Assembly: GCA_025716815.1 (NCBI GenBank)
Contig: JAIXMN010000005.1
Span: 496,001 to 560,000 of the forward strand
DNA: 64,000 nucleotides
Direction: 5' to 3'
Source of the DNA: Dichotomocladium elegans
Taxonomy: Eukaryota > Mucoromycota > Mucoromycetes > Mucorales > Lichtheimiaceae
Positions 12,109-24,553 of the stretch are shown in pieces. The notes under the pieces were generated by a model, which worked only from the letters and a program-made list of their open reading frames with translations, was not told the DNA's origin and did not search any database. Made by a program: the position numbers and the translations under genes. The first letter of the stretch is position 1; every line of letters begins with the position of its first letter.

Positions 12109-14634
12109 CTATGCAAGAAAGTCACCCAATAATTCTGGCGCCTTTAGGTCACCCCTGGCGATGCGGTCCACGGTGGTCACGAGATCATATGTGATGGCCG
12201 GTGAGACAACCGAGTCTTGCTTGTAATCAGGGTGGCTGGTGACCAGCTTACGAAGATAAGTCGCACCGGTCATTAATTCGCCACTTGCGCGTTTGCTGAT
12301 TAGTGATAAGTAACCAGTAAGTTTGCAGCGAGTCTCAATATCGATATTTGTGCTGTCTAGATAATTATGGATCAAGGGAACAAATCCGGGGAATCCGTTT
12401 TCCTGGAAAAAGTCTTTAGTGTCTCCAAACAGGCCGACGTATCAACGATCTCCTTACCTGTCCATTAATAATCTCATCCATCGACAGCAGATCATATTCG
12501 TCCTCAACCCCATTGGTCGTATCATTGCCATCTGAAATATAGATGTAAAAATTGTCAAGCACTTTCTATGATTTCGTAAGATATCGCGGTACCTACCCGA
12601 AAATACATTTTTCCGGAAGTAGAATTTGTCGTTCACCACAGCACCTCGTTTGTGGGCTGTCTTCATGTTCTCATCAACCTATAATCGCATGCGGTTAGCC
12701 CTACGTAATGCGCGTCATTAAAGTTTGACTCCTAACCTTTGAGATTGGGATATACAGATTCAGACCGAAACTGAGGATAACACGAGTAAGTAGCACAATA
12801 AAGACAGAAAAGGCTGCATTTTCGAAATCGGTCAATTGCACCTCCATGCTGCGGAATTCGACACGCCATCCGATATCCGAGTTGGGAGGCGGAGGTTTGA
12901 AGCGCACAGTTTGCCAGTTGGTCGATTGAAGGTTCTGCCATGGCGCATTGTTGCGTAAATATCCCATTCTCGTCTTCCCAGACGCAGTACGATACCAACC
13001 TCAAAATGATCCACAGATGCTTCATCGTCTTGATCTAAAAGCTCCTTGAAAATAACCAGTGGATCGCGGATGAAGAGATGGGCAAGATGGCGAGCCAAGA
13101 GGTCATCCACATCATTATCTCGCAATTTTTGGTAGATGTCTTTGTCGTAGACCAAATCTAGGTCGTTGTACTTGGATTTATACATACTATCTTTGGAAAT
13201 GTAGGTGTCGATAGAGTCATAACGTGACTTGTTGATGACAAATCGGTCATTCTTGAGCGGCTATTAGAGAAAATGGATGAATCACCCGTATAGAGGAAGT
13301 CATGCCCATGCATATACACACATACCTTTGTTCCTCTCTCCTCAGCAGTTCGGTCATCCACGCTTGCTGCGATCACATTCCAACGGGAATCAACATCAGC
13401 AAGATAACCTCGGAAAATAGGACAGGCGGCGGTCAATGCGAGCTGGTCAAAAGCAAACACGTGTCAAAAATCGCCGTCTCCAACGTGCTTAGTAATCATA
13501 CAGACCATGATGGGTGCGATGGGCGCGAGGTGATCATAAAGATGGCGTGCTTCATCAATGTTACAAGCCTGGAAGGTTATTTGTAGACAGCAGCAGCCCA
13601 TCCCGAATGCCATGGCATCCATGTATATATGGTCTGGCTTTGCAGCGCCGTTCTTTGCTTCCTTGTCATGCTTAAACAGATTGCGATCCCAAGGTATGGT
13701 AGGGTCAATAAAAGGGCGGGGTGTTTTGACGTCGTGATAAATGGGCATGTTGATCTCTACTTTGCATCCGCGGCGCCGCCGGATATTGGCTGCGAGCGTG
13801 CTAGAGAGAGAAAGGTATTTGTAGATCTGGGTTTAGTCCATGCCATTTACCCTGACCACTAAAAGGATGATGACATACGGAAAGCGGGCGTGCGGATTAA
13901 TGATTTCATCGGGCACAAACATGCTCTGGAATGCTTTTCCGTTGGGCTCATGATCAGGGTCAATTTCGTGCGGACAACCAAGACGAGGATAGTTGACGAG
14001 GGTCACAGGGATTTCGCCTGGTAGCATGGCAGCCTGGGCGAGTTGGCGTCGACGTTTCATATTCTTCTCCACGGCCGTGAGATCGCGCAATGTCGCACCA
14101 TAAGGTGCTCCAGGTGTGCTTTCCAGCATAAACCGTCCAAATTCAGGACGCCAGAGTGCCTCCGGAGGTACCCTATTCCATGTAGCGGAATCTGCTCAGT
14201 TTTCTTCTCTCTATACACACCAGCATAAACCGAGCCGTGCTCATTTTTTTTCTCCAAGGTACTCCCCTCTCCTTACTTTGAGGTACCGCTGTTGTAATCC
14301 TGCTCAGCCTTTTGCAAGTCAGCCAGGATATCAAAAACACGTAAAGACAGCTTGGTGCGCTTTGCGGCCTCATCGATTTTTACAACAACATACTCCACCT
14401 AGATGCATTTTTATGAGCGTCCGTTGGGTGAATTCCTGCTGGGCTTCGCTCTCGCTCATTCCGCCCTTGACCTGCATGACATACCTCGTCACCCCACAGT
14501 AGACATTGCTTCTGCTGGGATCGTTGCTTGCGATACACCGCCAGAAACTGATCTATACCGTGCGAGCGAACGTGGTCTGCATAACCCTTGGCTTCACTCC
14601 AGTGCAGCGGGGTACCGAGTGACAATAGGCCCAT
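12109..14634 (-). CDS. GSH1: Glutamate-cysteine ligase catalytic subunit
   Basis: First enzyme of glutathione synthesis: ATP-dependent ligation of glutamate and cysteine in the cytosol. Ten exons (minus strand): 14634-14485, 14398-14277, 14172-13879, 13800-13506, 13442-13326, 13260-13000, 12934-12737, 12678-12597, 12531-12458, 12402-12109, giving 628 residues, close to the eukaryotic family length. Recognisable blocks in order are the N-terminus [103 protein letters not shown], the glutamate-rich [15 protein letters not shown] and the C-terminal [14 protein letters not shown]. Every join keeps phase and ends in GT-AG. The start gives the conserved N-terminus. Nothing appears broken. Confidence 0.96.
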
Positions 14635-17062
14635 GGTTGAATGTGAAAAATATAAGGGAAGAGGTTAGTTTGAAATGAAACTCGCGAGTGGGTGCGCGCG
14701 GAACTTTATACAAACGTTGGGGACCAGCGGTCACTTTTTTCCACAGCAGAGTGATTATTCAGCAAAAGCCACCCCTTTGTACTACTCTTATGCTCCATGC
14801 ATTGCTTCACTCGGAAAGAATTCGTCATTTTCGAGGGTTCTTGTGTAATGGGTATCTCTGCGCAAATTACTTTGATATGTCCAGCTTCCTTTATATTTTC
14901 CTCACTTTTATCCAATACTCCCAAATCCGCTGTGTGTAGCAGGAGGGCGTGGAACGCGGCATTCCCCATTGCCGTGTCAGGCTGAATGACATGGTACATA
15001 GTAGATGAGGCCCCCTCCCTTTTCCGCTCTCTCCCAACTTAGAAAGCGAGCACCTGCTTTCTAAGTAAAGTAAAGCTCATTCTTATGTGTTGGTCTTTCT
15101 CTGTCCAAGTCGAGTCATGTGGGGCTGTATTCCTAAATACATCATGAAACTTGTGTTTTGCCACTGCTCCCCTCAGTAGATTTATCTCTTGGTAAACGAT
15201 CAATCAGCATCGATGAGATAGGGTCGGAGATGGACAGACCAGCTTTTTTGTTTTATGTTGTCGGCGTCATCTACGATATCCGACATATTGGAGTACGCTT
15301 TTAAAAAGGTAACAGCGGCCACTTGTGAATAAACGATGCTGGAATTCCTACTTTTTATCTCCATGGAAATGAATATAAGACGTCTTCGTCGAGTACCTTG
15401 GAAATTCAGAATATCAAATGCGATTTACACACAATAGCAACAGTAGTAAGATGGTCATCATTGCGGTCATGAAATTGGCCACATTTCTCAAGCGTATATA
15501 ACTCTTTTGTACGCAGCTATAGCAGTTGATTTTTACTGCTGCAGCATCAGGAGCAGTAGCAACGGTTCGCTTGTTACGCATCTGGTTGTCCTTATGATGG
15601 AGAACCCCGAGCTATGACTATTTCCTTGGACAGTATATGCAGCTATACCCACTCACAGACAGCACCAATAGCTTGATGTGCAGCCCCCTGGAAACCGGGG
15701 ATGGTGATCGGATATGTGCGACGCATGACGGTGCATTTTTTAGCAAGCAAGGGGGTTTACCTCCTCCGTTCCGTAATTAACTTCTTTTCCAGCACAGATG
15801 GCCAAGAGAACCTCATTGCTAATATGTACCCAGCAAACGCATGACTTGCTGTTTGGAGAAAAGCCATCCAAGGAATCCAAACTAACTATGGACGGATTTG
15901 TGAACAATTACATGCGATACCAAGGAATGCAGCGGGCAATCGAGATGAGGGCAGGGCTACCAATCTTGTATCCAAGTAGTACAAGTTTTTGCAGTATCTT
16001 ATTCGAAAAAAACACGCCCCATCTTGGTTCATTAATAAAGTCTTTTTTTAAAAATACTAATGTTGCTGATCCTCGTCAGTCTCTGGTGATGGCTACCCTA
16101 GCTACTGAACCAAAAACAAACAGACTCTGCTTAAGTGGTTTTCGGGAAAAGAATCCATATGTAGCCGCATCTGGTGGTATCGTCACAAATGAAATTACAA
16201 ATGTATCATAATGGATTATTTTTCATTGCTGCTGTCCGGTACTATGTTCTATTGTTATTTATACCTCCCTCACCCAACGCTACAGTATGGGATGGGGTCG
16301 TCTAAGCACCACCATCTGGACCAGTTCTATAAGGATCTCGAGAAGGGGTGGAGTGCTACCCTATGTATGCAATATTTGGTATCGACGAGTGGCTTCTTAA
16401 TGGCGAGCATGCGGCAAGAAATTTTATAAGGTGCTCTATCAGTATTTTACATACCAGCCTCCGTCTTATTCCTGGTTGTCTGGGTAGCTAGTTTCCATTC
16501 GTGAGATAGTAATGAGCAGTAAAATTCACATGATTCCACGTAGGACGAAGATGGTGGCTTTCATGACCACGCTGTTCCGTACCTATGAGAGGGTCTACAG
16601 GGCTGGAGAAGCAATCACATTAAAAGTAAGGGGTGCATACATTCTACCAAAACCTGGATGGGATCATCGACCCGACATTTGACCTTTTACGTCGCCTGGG
16701 AGTTCCAGCTATCCTAAGGTTAGGTTCTTCCGGAAATCGTATATCTTGGAACATACACCGGTCGGTCCCAAGCATATTACATGGAATGATTTGACATGCC
16801 TTTCTCACTTGACGCAACCGAGAAGCGCTTCAGTTTGCGGATGCGCCATTCTATTGACCCCAAGAACGGACTGTATCAGTACACTTCCCGGAGCCATCTT
16901 TTTTTTTTTCTTTGGGATAGATTTACATAGTTCTTTTTTTTTTTGAAAAAAAAAAAAGTGCGGAGTTTTGTAAATTCCGCTTTCCGTTGTTCTGTAACTC
17001 TCTTTAGTCAAAGCGTCCTGAGACATAGACGAAAAACTGTCTCTTTTTTTCCGTTTCTCACC
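14635..17062. other. Intergenic region with unassigned open frames
   Basis: Between the divergently oriented GSH1 and LAG1 there is about 2.4 kb. It holds the 137-codon frame described separately (15798-16211) and a 97-codon minus-strand frame at 14706-14999 with no recognised domain. Further stretches at 16211-16870 read as protein-like fragments in changing frames. T/A homopolymer runs lie at 16898-16966. Confidence 0.35.
15798..16211 (+). CDS. Unrecognised 137-residue open frame
   Basis: An open frame with an ATG start and mixed, non-repetitive composition. It includes FGEKPSKESKLTMDGFVNNY near residue 20 and LVMATLATEPKTNRLCLSGF near residue 95. I do not recognise a family. Protein-like readings continue downstream in other frames (for example near 16550-16640), which suggests either a decayed larger gene or an intron-containing one. 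There is no signal peptide or membrane segment. It could be a transposon relic; whether it is expressed cannot be judged here. Confidence 0.25.
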   Translation: MAKRTSLLICTQQTHDLLFGEKPSKESKLTMDGFVNNYMRYQGMQRAIEMRAGLPILYPSSTSFCSILFEKNTPHLGSLIKSFFKNTNVADPRQSLVMATLATEPKTNRLCLSGFREKNPYVAASGGIVTNEITNVS

Positions 17063-18393
17063 ATGAAACATCAGGTCTCATCCAAGAGCAAGCTAATGCC
17101 CAAGCGAAAGTTTCGAAAGCAACAGCAGTGGACCCGGAAAGAGCTCATGAACTACCTAGTCAATCACCAAATAGGTACGGACTCGAATGCCGACAATGGG
17201 CATTCACGAGATTTTTGTTTTCTTCGGGCTAGAAACAAACATGGCGTTCATGCTAACGGCTCATTTCACAAACAGAGGCTCCACTCCGAGTGATTGCAAC
17301 GATCGTGGGCGGGTACCTTTTAGGTTTACCCTTGTTTGACAAGTTCATCTTTATTTCGAATCAACGTTACGATGGCCGATATGAGAAAAGTTTTTGGGAC
17401 ATAAGCTTCCTTTTGTTTTATATTTGCGTCTTTACTGCGCTCCGTGCAGCCGTCATGAACCATATCCTCAATCCGCTCGCAAGGTGGTCTGGCGTTCCGA
17501 AGAAAAAGCATGAACGGTTTGCCGAACAAGGATATTCAGTTCTGTATTATTCGATCAGCTTCTCTTGTGGCCTGGTAAGTAAAGCCTTTGCCTGTCATCG
17601 CGATAAGGGATAAAAAGGAGCTCGGGGGGTTTAGTCTTTTGCTCGGGCCATTTCTAAGTCTCACACATGTATAAAGTATGTCATGTATCATTCACCATGG
17701 TGGAAGGATACATCTTACTACTGGCGTGACTATCCTGTGACCGACTATGACAAGTCCTTCAAGTATTACTATCTGGTTCAGTTTGCTTTCTGGCTCCAGC
17801 AGATCTTTGTTTTACAGATCGAAGCGCCGCGGAAGGACTACCGTGAACTTGTTTTGCATCACATTAACACCTTGCTGCTTATTTCGTTGAGTTATTGCTG
17901 TAATTTCACGGGAGTTGGAAACGCCGTCTTTGTCTACATGGATTGCCCGGATGCGCTTTTGGCGGTAAGATTATTTCGGATCGTGGTTCTGAAAGATGGA
18001 AAAGCTGATTATATGGGCTTTCATTAGCTTGCCAAGGCGCTCAATTATGCTGCGCCAGGATTCTTCTGCAATTTGACGTTCTTCATCATGATGGTGACCT
18101 GGGTATACACCAGAGTCTATCTTTATGGCGGAGTGATTTGGTCAACTGCGACTGAGCCGGACTTGTATGTGCCTGTGTTCAAACTTGATCCGCTCAATGG
18201 CCATTGGTTCCCTTACTTCACCAAGTATATTATTTTGGGACTCATGATTGGCCTTTACTGCCTTGTGTTGTTCTGGACGGCCATGATCTTCAAAGTTCTT
18301 TTCCGTGTCCTCACCAGCACTGAAGTCACCGATGTTCGATCGGATGATGAAGGTGACGGGAAGGAAGAGTTTGACGAAAAGAAGTCAAACTGA
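17063..18393 (+). CDS. LAG1: Ceramide synthase (LAG1/LAC1 family, TLC domain)
   Basis: Acyl-CoA-dependent N-acylation of sphingoid bases in the ER membrane. Four exons, 17063-17174, 17276-17574, 17677-17964 and 18028-18393, encode 354 residues; all joins are GT-AG and in phase. A basic N-terminus is followed by several hydrophobic segments and the Lag motif: LVLHHINTLLLISLSY, then NFTGVGNAVFVYMDCPDALL and AKALNY. The paired histidines and the two aspartates are present. Two usual residues differ: the R of the FTR-G element is G, and the S of D-x-S-D is P. The C-terminus is acidic and charged (SDDEGDGKEEFDEKK), as in other family members. The ATG at 17063 precedes a basic cytosolic segment typical of the N-terminus. 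Confidence 0.94.
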
Positions 18394-18881
18394 GTTCAAA
18401 ATTTCTTTATATCTGCTAGCTTAATTTTTTGTATCCCCACCAAATTCCACAGTTTATCCCATCTAGCCCCTAACCTAATTTTTTTTTTCTTTCCTTCTTT
18501 CGAAGATGTTCATATTTGTTGTTTTTGATATACTTATTCTGAGTACCACACGCCATAATACATGTTCCCTTCCTGGTTCAAATGCCTTGTAAATACAACT
18601 GTTCACAGGCGGCAGAACTGCTGCAACGTTTATTTGAAATTCGAGATGAATCCAAGGCAAATGATGTCACGTACGCCACACAAATTGGGTGTTGAAAGAC
18701 TGTACAGAAGAAAACATTGTTACGTACGTGGCTTTCGATAATACACGATCATCATTTGAGAAAAGGAAGGGGATGGAGGAAGGTATTTGTTCTTCTCTTC
18801 ATTTTATTCTGAGCTATGCATAGATACAATAACATGGATGGAAAAAAAAAAACGGTGCTACAGAAAATTCAGACTACTACT
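18394..18881. other. Convergent intergenic region
   Basis: Region between the 3' ends of LAG1 (+) and the phosphatase (-). It is T-rich then A-rich, consistent with 3' untranslated sequence. No gene is seen. Confidence 0.5.
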
Positions 18882-21276
18882 TCAAGATTCTAATTTCCAA
18901 CCTAGCAGCCACCACCAAATTGCCTCGTAACAAAAGACGAATTGTCGCATGGTTTGAACCATGCTCACTCTCTGCTCTCGGAACCGAGATATTGTGTCAA
19001 ACAGCAAGTCTCTGTTCTGCCCGTCTTTGCTGTTTGTCAAGCGATGTATCACAGTATCGATTGCACAGAAAGCCCCGGATCTTCCACAGCCAGCCGAACA
19101 ATGGACTACCATCGGCCCGACTGGGGCTGCTGCTCCGTCGGTTTCAAACTGAACTTGTGCCTGATCTGCGCTCTGGACGAGTCGCAAAATACCCTCGGGG
19201 CTATCTGGCACACCAAAGTCCATCCATCCCGTGTACTGCAATTGCGTGATCGTCCGTGATGGCGCATCACCGCAATGCAGCTCGAATTGCCGGACGATAA
19301 TGACGTCCTCATCGTCATCGGATCGCATGGTATGTGATGTTTCAGAAGTCATGACGACCGTCCAGTTGCCATATATTGCAGGTTTCAGCAGCGACTCCGG
19401 CCAGTATTGATGGCATTTTATCTAAGAGATATAAAACGATCAAAAAACGATGGGTTACTATTATGCACGCATGACAAACCTTATTCATCTCCTGCAGCTT
19501 TGTCAGCATGACTACCACCCGGGAATTCTGTTCCCATATCATCTGCCAAAAGTCGGCAAAAGTGTCGGGAAGTGGGCCTTGCGTCGAAATGTATCGTCTA
19601 AAGTCAGACCGTTGAGGCGATCCCGACATGCACTGCAGCGATGCACGGCTAACATGGGTCGATTCGGATTCATTTTCCTCCGGATAGGTGTACTGTATGA
19701 AGCTGGCATTGATATAGCCTGTCGACCCATCTCTTGGTTGTCTCAGCTTGACGCGTGTGTATTCTACATGTATTCATGACATCATTGAATTGTTTACTGC
19801 ATACCACCTTGGTCGAGACCCGTCTATTTACCAAATGGCCACACGTTTGTGTATCGGTTCAAAGATCCCATCTCAATTCCAGATACTATGCTGAGAGGGA
19901 AGTCTCCTTGGGCCCCAGCCGTGTGCTTGGAATGATAAAACATGATGTTCTGCAATCTTCGCTGCTCAACCCGCTCAATTTTCTAGAGAGAGTATGAGTG
20001 AGTGAGAGAACAGTAGGTGAATATGCATCCATATTCGGCGCTGCATGCATAAATATAAATATAAAGTTGTTGATTCTTATCGTACTACATACTTCGTACA
20101 TCTCCGCCAGCTGCTGTGGGCCACTTTCTGGGATGACTGTACTTCGCAACCAGCGTGGTGCGGCAAACTTGCCGTTCTCAATATGGCTGATTCCAGCAAT
20201 ACATCGTGGGCTTGTTGAATTTATCACTAAACCAGTTTCGGTGGATCTACATTCGCGCGGCAATCTTATTGGGAAGCGTTCTCGTATAGGCCCATGCGCT
20301 AGTTCCATGTTCTGTCGGATATTGGAAAAGAACGGATTGAACGCCTGGTTTTCAAACTGCGGCATGGGTGCTGTGAAGGGAGCGACCATCTTCGGTCGCC
20401 CTTGATCTGATGCTTTAGATATCTCGCACTGATCTGCGAAGGATGCATGGAATGCATCGTAGCCGCCTGGTTGATATACCGGTCGCCGGCGCACACAACA
20501 CACACACACCCTCGGATGTTAGCTCTTCGTACATCTTTACACACAGTCAGTAAGGTAAAAGAAACAGAATATAGACCTTTGAGGTAACAAATTTGGCCCT
20601 TGAAACCGGCTTGACTCAATTTGTTGCCTAAATATGAAGATGCACAATTATCGAGAAGCATGTGCGATCCCTGATCGTAAAGAACGATGTGTTCCATGGA
20701 AGGCCATTTCTTCAAACGCTCCCTGTCGTTTTCTACGACAATTGCTTCGTATAACTTCTCCAATGTAAACGTCGGCCGCTTCAGGATGGTGTTCGGTACA
20801 GAAACATTGACAGCGCCCCGGATACGCCCATGGGAGTATTGCACAAACGAACGGACATCAACCATCAATGTGCGAGCTCCGTCTGTTGACAGCCACGCTG
20901 CCAGCCTTTTGGGTTCAATGGCCACAAAGGCCTGGTGTTTCATTGGCACCGCTCGCATCTTGCGTCGATTGGCAAGTGATCCAGATCCGTCTAATGACAA
21001 CGCCATTGCATATGGCTGTTCCCCTTGGGAAGGTTGGCTCGTAGTAAAAATAGGCTGATTTGAATGTCGCGCATGAACTGCATTGAAGAATTCTTGATGG
21101 ACAATTGGGTCCATGGGAGCTGTAAAGTAGGGGGTGGTCGAACCATTGTTGGTCGTAGAAGCATTCGTTCCATCGCTAACAGAGGAGGCACCCACAAGCG
21201 TAGGCATGTTAAGCGGTGTAAAATATGCATCCTTCGACTGTGAACGACTAGTGGGTGATTCAAAAGCAATGCTCAT
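18882..21276 (-). CDS. Rhodanese-like / protein tyrosine phosphatase fusion
   Basis: Probable cytoplasmic or nuclear phosphatase acting on MAP kinases, by analogy with yeast Ptp2/Ptp3 and fission yeast Pyp1/2. Five exons (21276-20577, 20466-20093, 19982-19832, 19763-19480, 19421-18882) give 682 residues. A Ser/Thr-rich N-terminus leads to a rhodanese-like domain (about 119-265) with [20 protein letters not shown]. Its catalytic position reads VLYDQ, so there is no active-site cysteine and it is likely a docking domain. The PTP domain (about 355-675) has [41 protein letters not shown], the WPD-type loop WMDFGVPD, and the P-loop [12 protein letters not shown] with the nucleophile near Cys611. 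The Q-loop is [14 protein letters not shown]. All catalytic residues are present. The substrate is inferred from architecture only. Confidence 0.92.
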
Positions 21277-22369
21277 AGTCTATACGAGTAAACGGTGGAG
21301 GAAGAAGACGGTTTGGAACCACCTATGTAAGTGTTCCGAAAAAATAAAAGCAACAGAGTAAAACGGATCGGAGTAGGTTAAAGATTGTGTTACATGTCGT
21401 CATCGATGCCATTTTGAGTTATTGAGTTTTCAATGGTGCTTTGAGGTCCAAGCTAAACAGAAGAAACGTGTTGTTCGGGCGCATCGTCTCACTACCCGCA
21501 GACCATATTTAGTCGGCGCCCCGATTTATTCTTTACGTTTCGGAAACAATGATTACGAGGTATGCAGGTATACGCTCAGTACATTCAAAGGATGGGGGAC
21601 GGTTGCGTTGACGGGGATCTGCAGTCGTTCCCGTCGGAACGGCAAATTGCACAACTGGAAATCTGTAAGGCCCAAGCCTTCCATGATGATTCGTAAGCGC
21701 CAGTGCTGTTTCGATGCACACCAATGAGAAAAAGGGCAGAAACTTTTTTGCCCACGCGATTTATGATTAATTCCCGCAATCAAAGTCGCAGGATCATAAA
21801 AATAGAAGCTAGCATTGCCTAGGGATCTTTTCCATGCGATGATAAATCAGTTGCCCCCATATACAGGCAAATGTCGCGCAGAAGCCCTTGGGCAAATCCG
21901 CCTCTACAAAATATATCTGCTTTTGGAATCTTTCAAACTATCTTCTTTCTCTATACATTGTTCAATGCTGCATTTGACCAATCTATTTTATTGCTGAAAC
22001 GGATGGGGCAATGCTGTTAAATCAATGCGAATGTCCTAAACCAATGGGCGATGTCCACTGACCAGAAATGTACTGCTATTATCTGATTGTTCCGAAACAT
22101 ATGATTACATTATATACCTTGTTGGCGCGTATCCCTAAGCAGAAAATGCTATCACCCCAAGAAAAGTAGGCGGTGTTCAAGGTCTGCCACAGACAACGTA
22201 CAGTCAACCATGACGTCAGATTCTTCGCGCTAATATTTGAGAAGCTTTCGAATGTGTCAGCTTTAGCAAATCTGTCAAAATGTATACTTTGCTTAGCATA
22301 GCGGGGGATTATTAATACATGAACAAGATCCTAGATCAAGAGGCCAATTGCATGGTCTCAACTGAATAG

Positions 22370-22771
22370 TATAAGAGCGTTATGATAAAATGTGCTAGGA
22401 AAGGCTTATCGACCGTCCTGGAGCAAGTTGTTGGAATGGTTGCTTCAAGCATTGGAATTCTTAAAACACCGAGGACCAATATTCCATCGATTTTGAAAAT
22501 GACTGCAACTTTTTTTATTGAAAAAGTCTCAGTTCCTTACTTGTAGACAGGGATAGTATGTAAGTAACGTTCCCCGAACATTTTGACTGAGTGCGCCAAT
22601 GGGACATCAATTTTAGAAGGAACGCTGCGGTTCCTTGATGAGCCTGCATTTCTTAGGAACATGAGACGCAGGATGAAATGTTCTTGGGGGGAGAAAACTC
22701 CTACAGCGGTTAAGCACCAGGGAGACGAGAAAAGTCAACATGAGCGTTCAGGAAAAATCTCACCATCATAG
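22370..22771 (+). pseudogene. IS630/Tc1-like DDE transposase relic
   Basis: The frame at 22583-22771 contains RFLDEPAFLRNMRRRMK, matching the second catalytic block (F-x-D-E-x-x-F-x-x-x-x-R-R) of IS630/mariner-type DDE transposases. DNA upstream from about 22370 aligns with the relic at 27745-27960 (shared AAGAGCGTTAT and GTAGACAGG landmarks). The reading frame is broken several times and neither end was found, so this is an inactive fragment. Confidence 0.6.
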
Positions 22772-23015
22772 ATCATTCAGTCTAGCTTAAGAAGGCCGCA
22801 TCCACCATCCACCAAAGAAAAAAAAGAGGAGGGGAAGAAATCAGAAGCTGCAAACAAAAGGAATGCAACTGATCGTCATCTCCTTTCTTTTGCAATTATA
22901 TTGGGTGAGATGGAAGAGATTAGGTAGATATGAAGGTCCATCATTTGATAATGAATAATGCGTCTATTCGCACCGCTTCAAGTCATTATAATAGATCATT
23001 ATAGCGAAACAATGG

Positions 23016-23173
23016 TACAGTGGCCGTCCGCTTGGTGATATCGTTGGTTCCCACCAATCAGACCATTATAACGAGTTGGATAAGCCCTGCTCGGTCAATA
23101 TGGTTCCATAAAAGCGTATCACTATAGCGAAATATCTTTCTAACGAATATCACTGTAACGGGCGACTACGGTA
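23016..23173. mobile_element. Pogo-like MITE, complete
   Basis: A ~155-bp non-coding element bounded by TA. The left end reads CAGTGGCCGTCCGCTTGGTG and the reverse complement of the right end reads CCGTAGTCGCCCGTTACAGT; both run into GATAT. They match with a few mismatches, forming imperfect terminal inverted repeats. Subterminal words (ACCATTATAACGAG, CACTATAGCGAAATA) resemble pogo/Tigger ends. The TA flanks at 23016-23017 and 23172-23173 fit a TA target duplication. A second, cut-off copy starts the window. Confidence 0.6.
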
Positions 23174-24553
23174 CCTCACTTTTATCGGTTTCGTTCTGCC
23201 GAAATAACTACTGTACCAAATATCTTGGAAACAGCCATGCATGCACAGGTCCAGGAACCGAGCAATGTGAGCGTCACATGTTCGCCCTCCCCGCGGCTGA
23301 ACGGACATTGACGAGATCGTCAACGGCCAGACTACGACGAGTGTTCATGCAACGCGCCCTACTGCTTCAGAAAACATATGGGGACTACTGATATTTATAC
23401 TAATTGGCTAATGATAAACACTGTTGAAGATGTGGCTGCTGACACGATGACTTTGGGGTTAGCACTGTTGTTGGCTTCGCTGCTTTGTTTGTCATAGCGG
23501 CTGCTGTGACCTCAGTGTCGCTATATAGACACACTATCGATCATGGAAACGCACGGCAGTTGCGGAGATACTTGTGTACCATATATGCTGATGGACCTGA
23601 TGTACAATGGCAATAAACGAAGCCAGTGGATACGACCTCAACGTTGTGAGCTTCACCAACTACTGCAAACTTACAAAGAGCTGATTCCACGTCTGGTTTA
23701 GACAGCAAGCTGGGAGTGTGTGTGTGGGGGGTCAACCATCAAAGTCTGGGCCCATGGAAATAAGGAAGGGCAGTTGGACCGCCCTGAGGAGTTAGATCAT
23801 CCATTGCAAGACGAGACCGATGATTCCAAAGGAATGTCTCCAGGGAGAGGCAGCATGGCACGCATAGCGCACTACTAACCACTTAGGAACAGTATTTCGT
23901 TACAACAGACAATACTTATACTTGGACAAAAAGTTGGCTCACAGAGCGTCATGCGAGGTCTTTTGCAATTACGCTGATGTTGGCAATGATAGCAGACATG
24001 GTGAAAGAATTCACTTTATTAAACCATTCGCTGCCTCGCCACAGTATAAGAAATTGGTGAGCGGTGTTTTCTGAGTTACTAGGAGCTTCATGTGATCTCC
24101 CACTCTGAGTGATCACTGCAATCCTTGAAAGCAGCCTGCGCTTGCATACCATGAAAAAAAGAAGCAAAGGGATATGCCATTCTCGATCTCAATCCTAGGA
24201 CGTGGTTGCAAAGCAAGTCGACAACGTGAAGAGGTATGTGTTTGTTACTGAACATAACTACATAGGCTATTCTCGGAGGAGGGTCCACATACTCGCACAA
24301 TCGAACCTCATGATGAGTCAACCTGAATGAGTTTCGCATACATGCCTGGAGCTCCCAAAGGGGAGGGGTGCTGTTAGTGAGTTCGATTACCCTTATTTTT
24401 AGTCATGAAGAGTAAGGCCGAGGGAGCGGACTGATCTGAACCATCCGCTTCTCTCCCTTCAGCTGCCGATGCAACATATATACATATTCGCTCATTCACA
24501 CATATCTCCCCTTATTCTTTTCTTTCTTCATCCCCCTATTTTTTGGATAGTAG

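Larger units (their letters stand above)
21277..24553. other. Intergenic region with transposon relics
   Basis: Apart from the IS630-like relic and the MITE listed separately, no gene is supported. Overlapping short frames on both strands at 21422-21780 lack domains, and the 64-72-codon minus frames at 23541-24339 are unrecognised. The last ~150 bases are pyrimidine-rich and presumably hold the promoter of the MFS gene. Confidence 0.4.
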
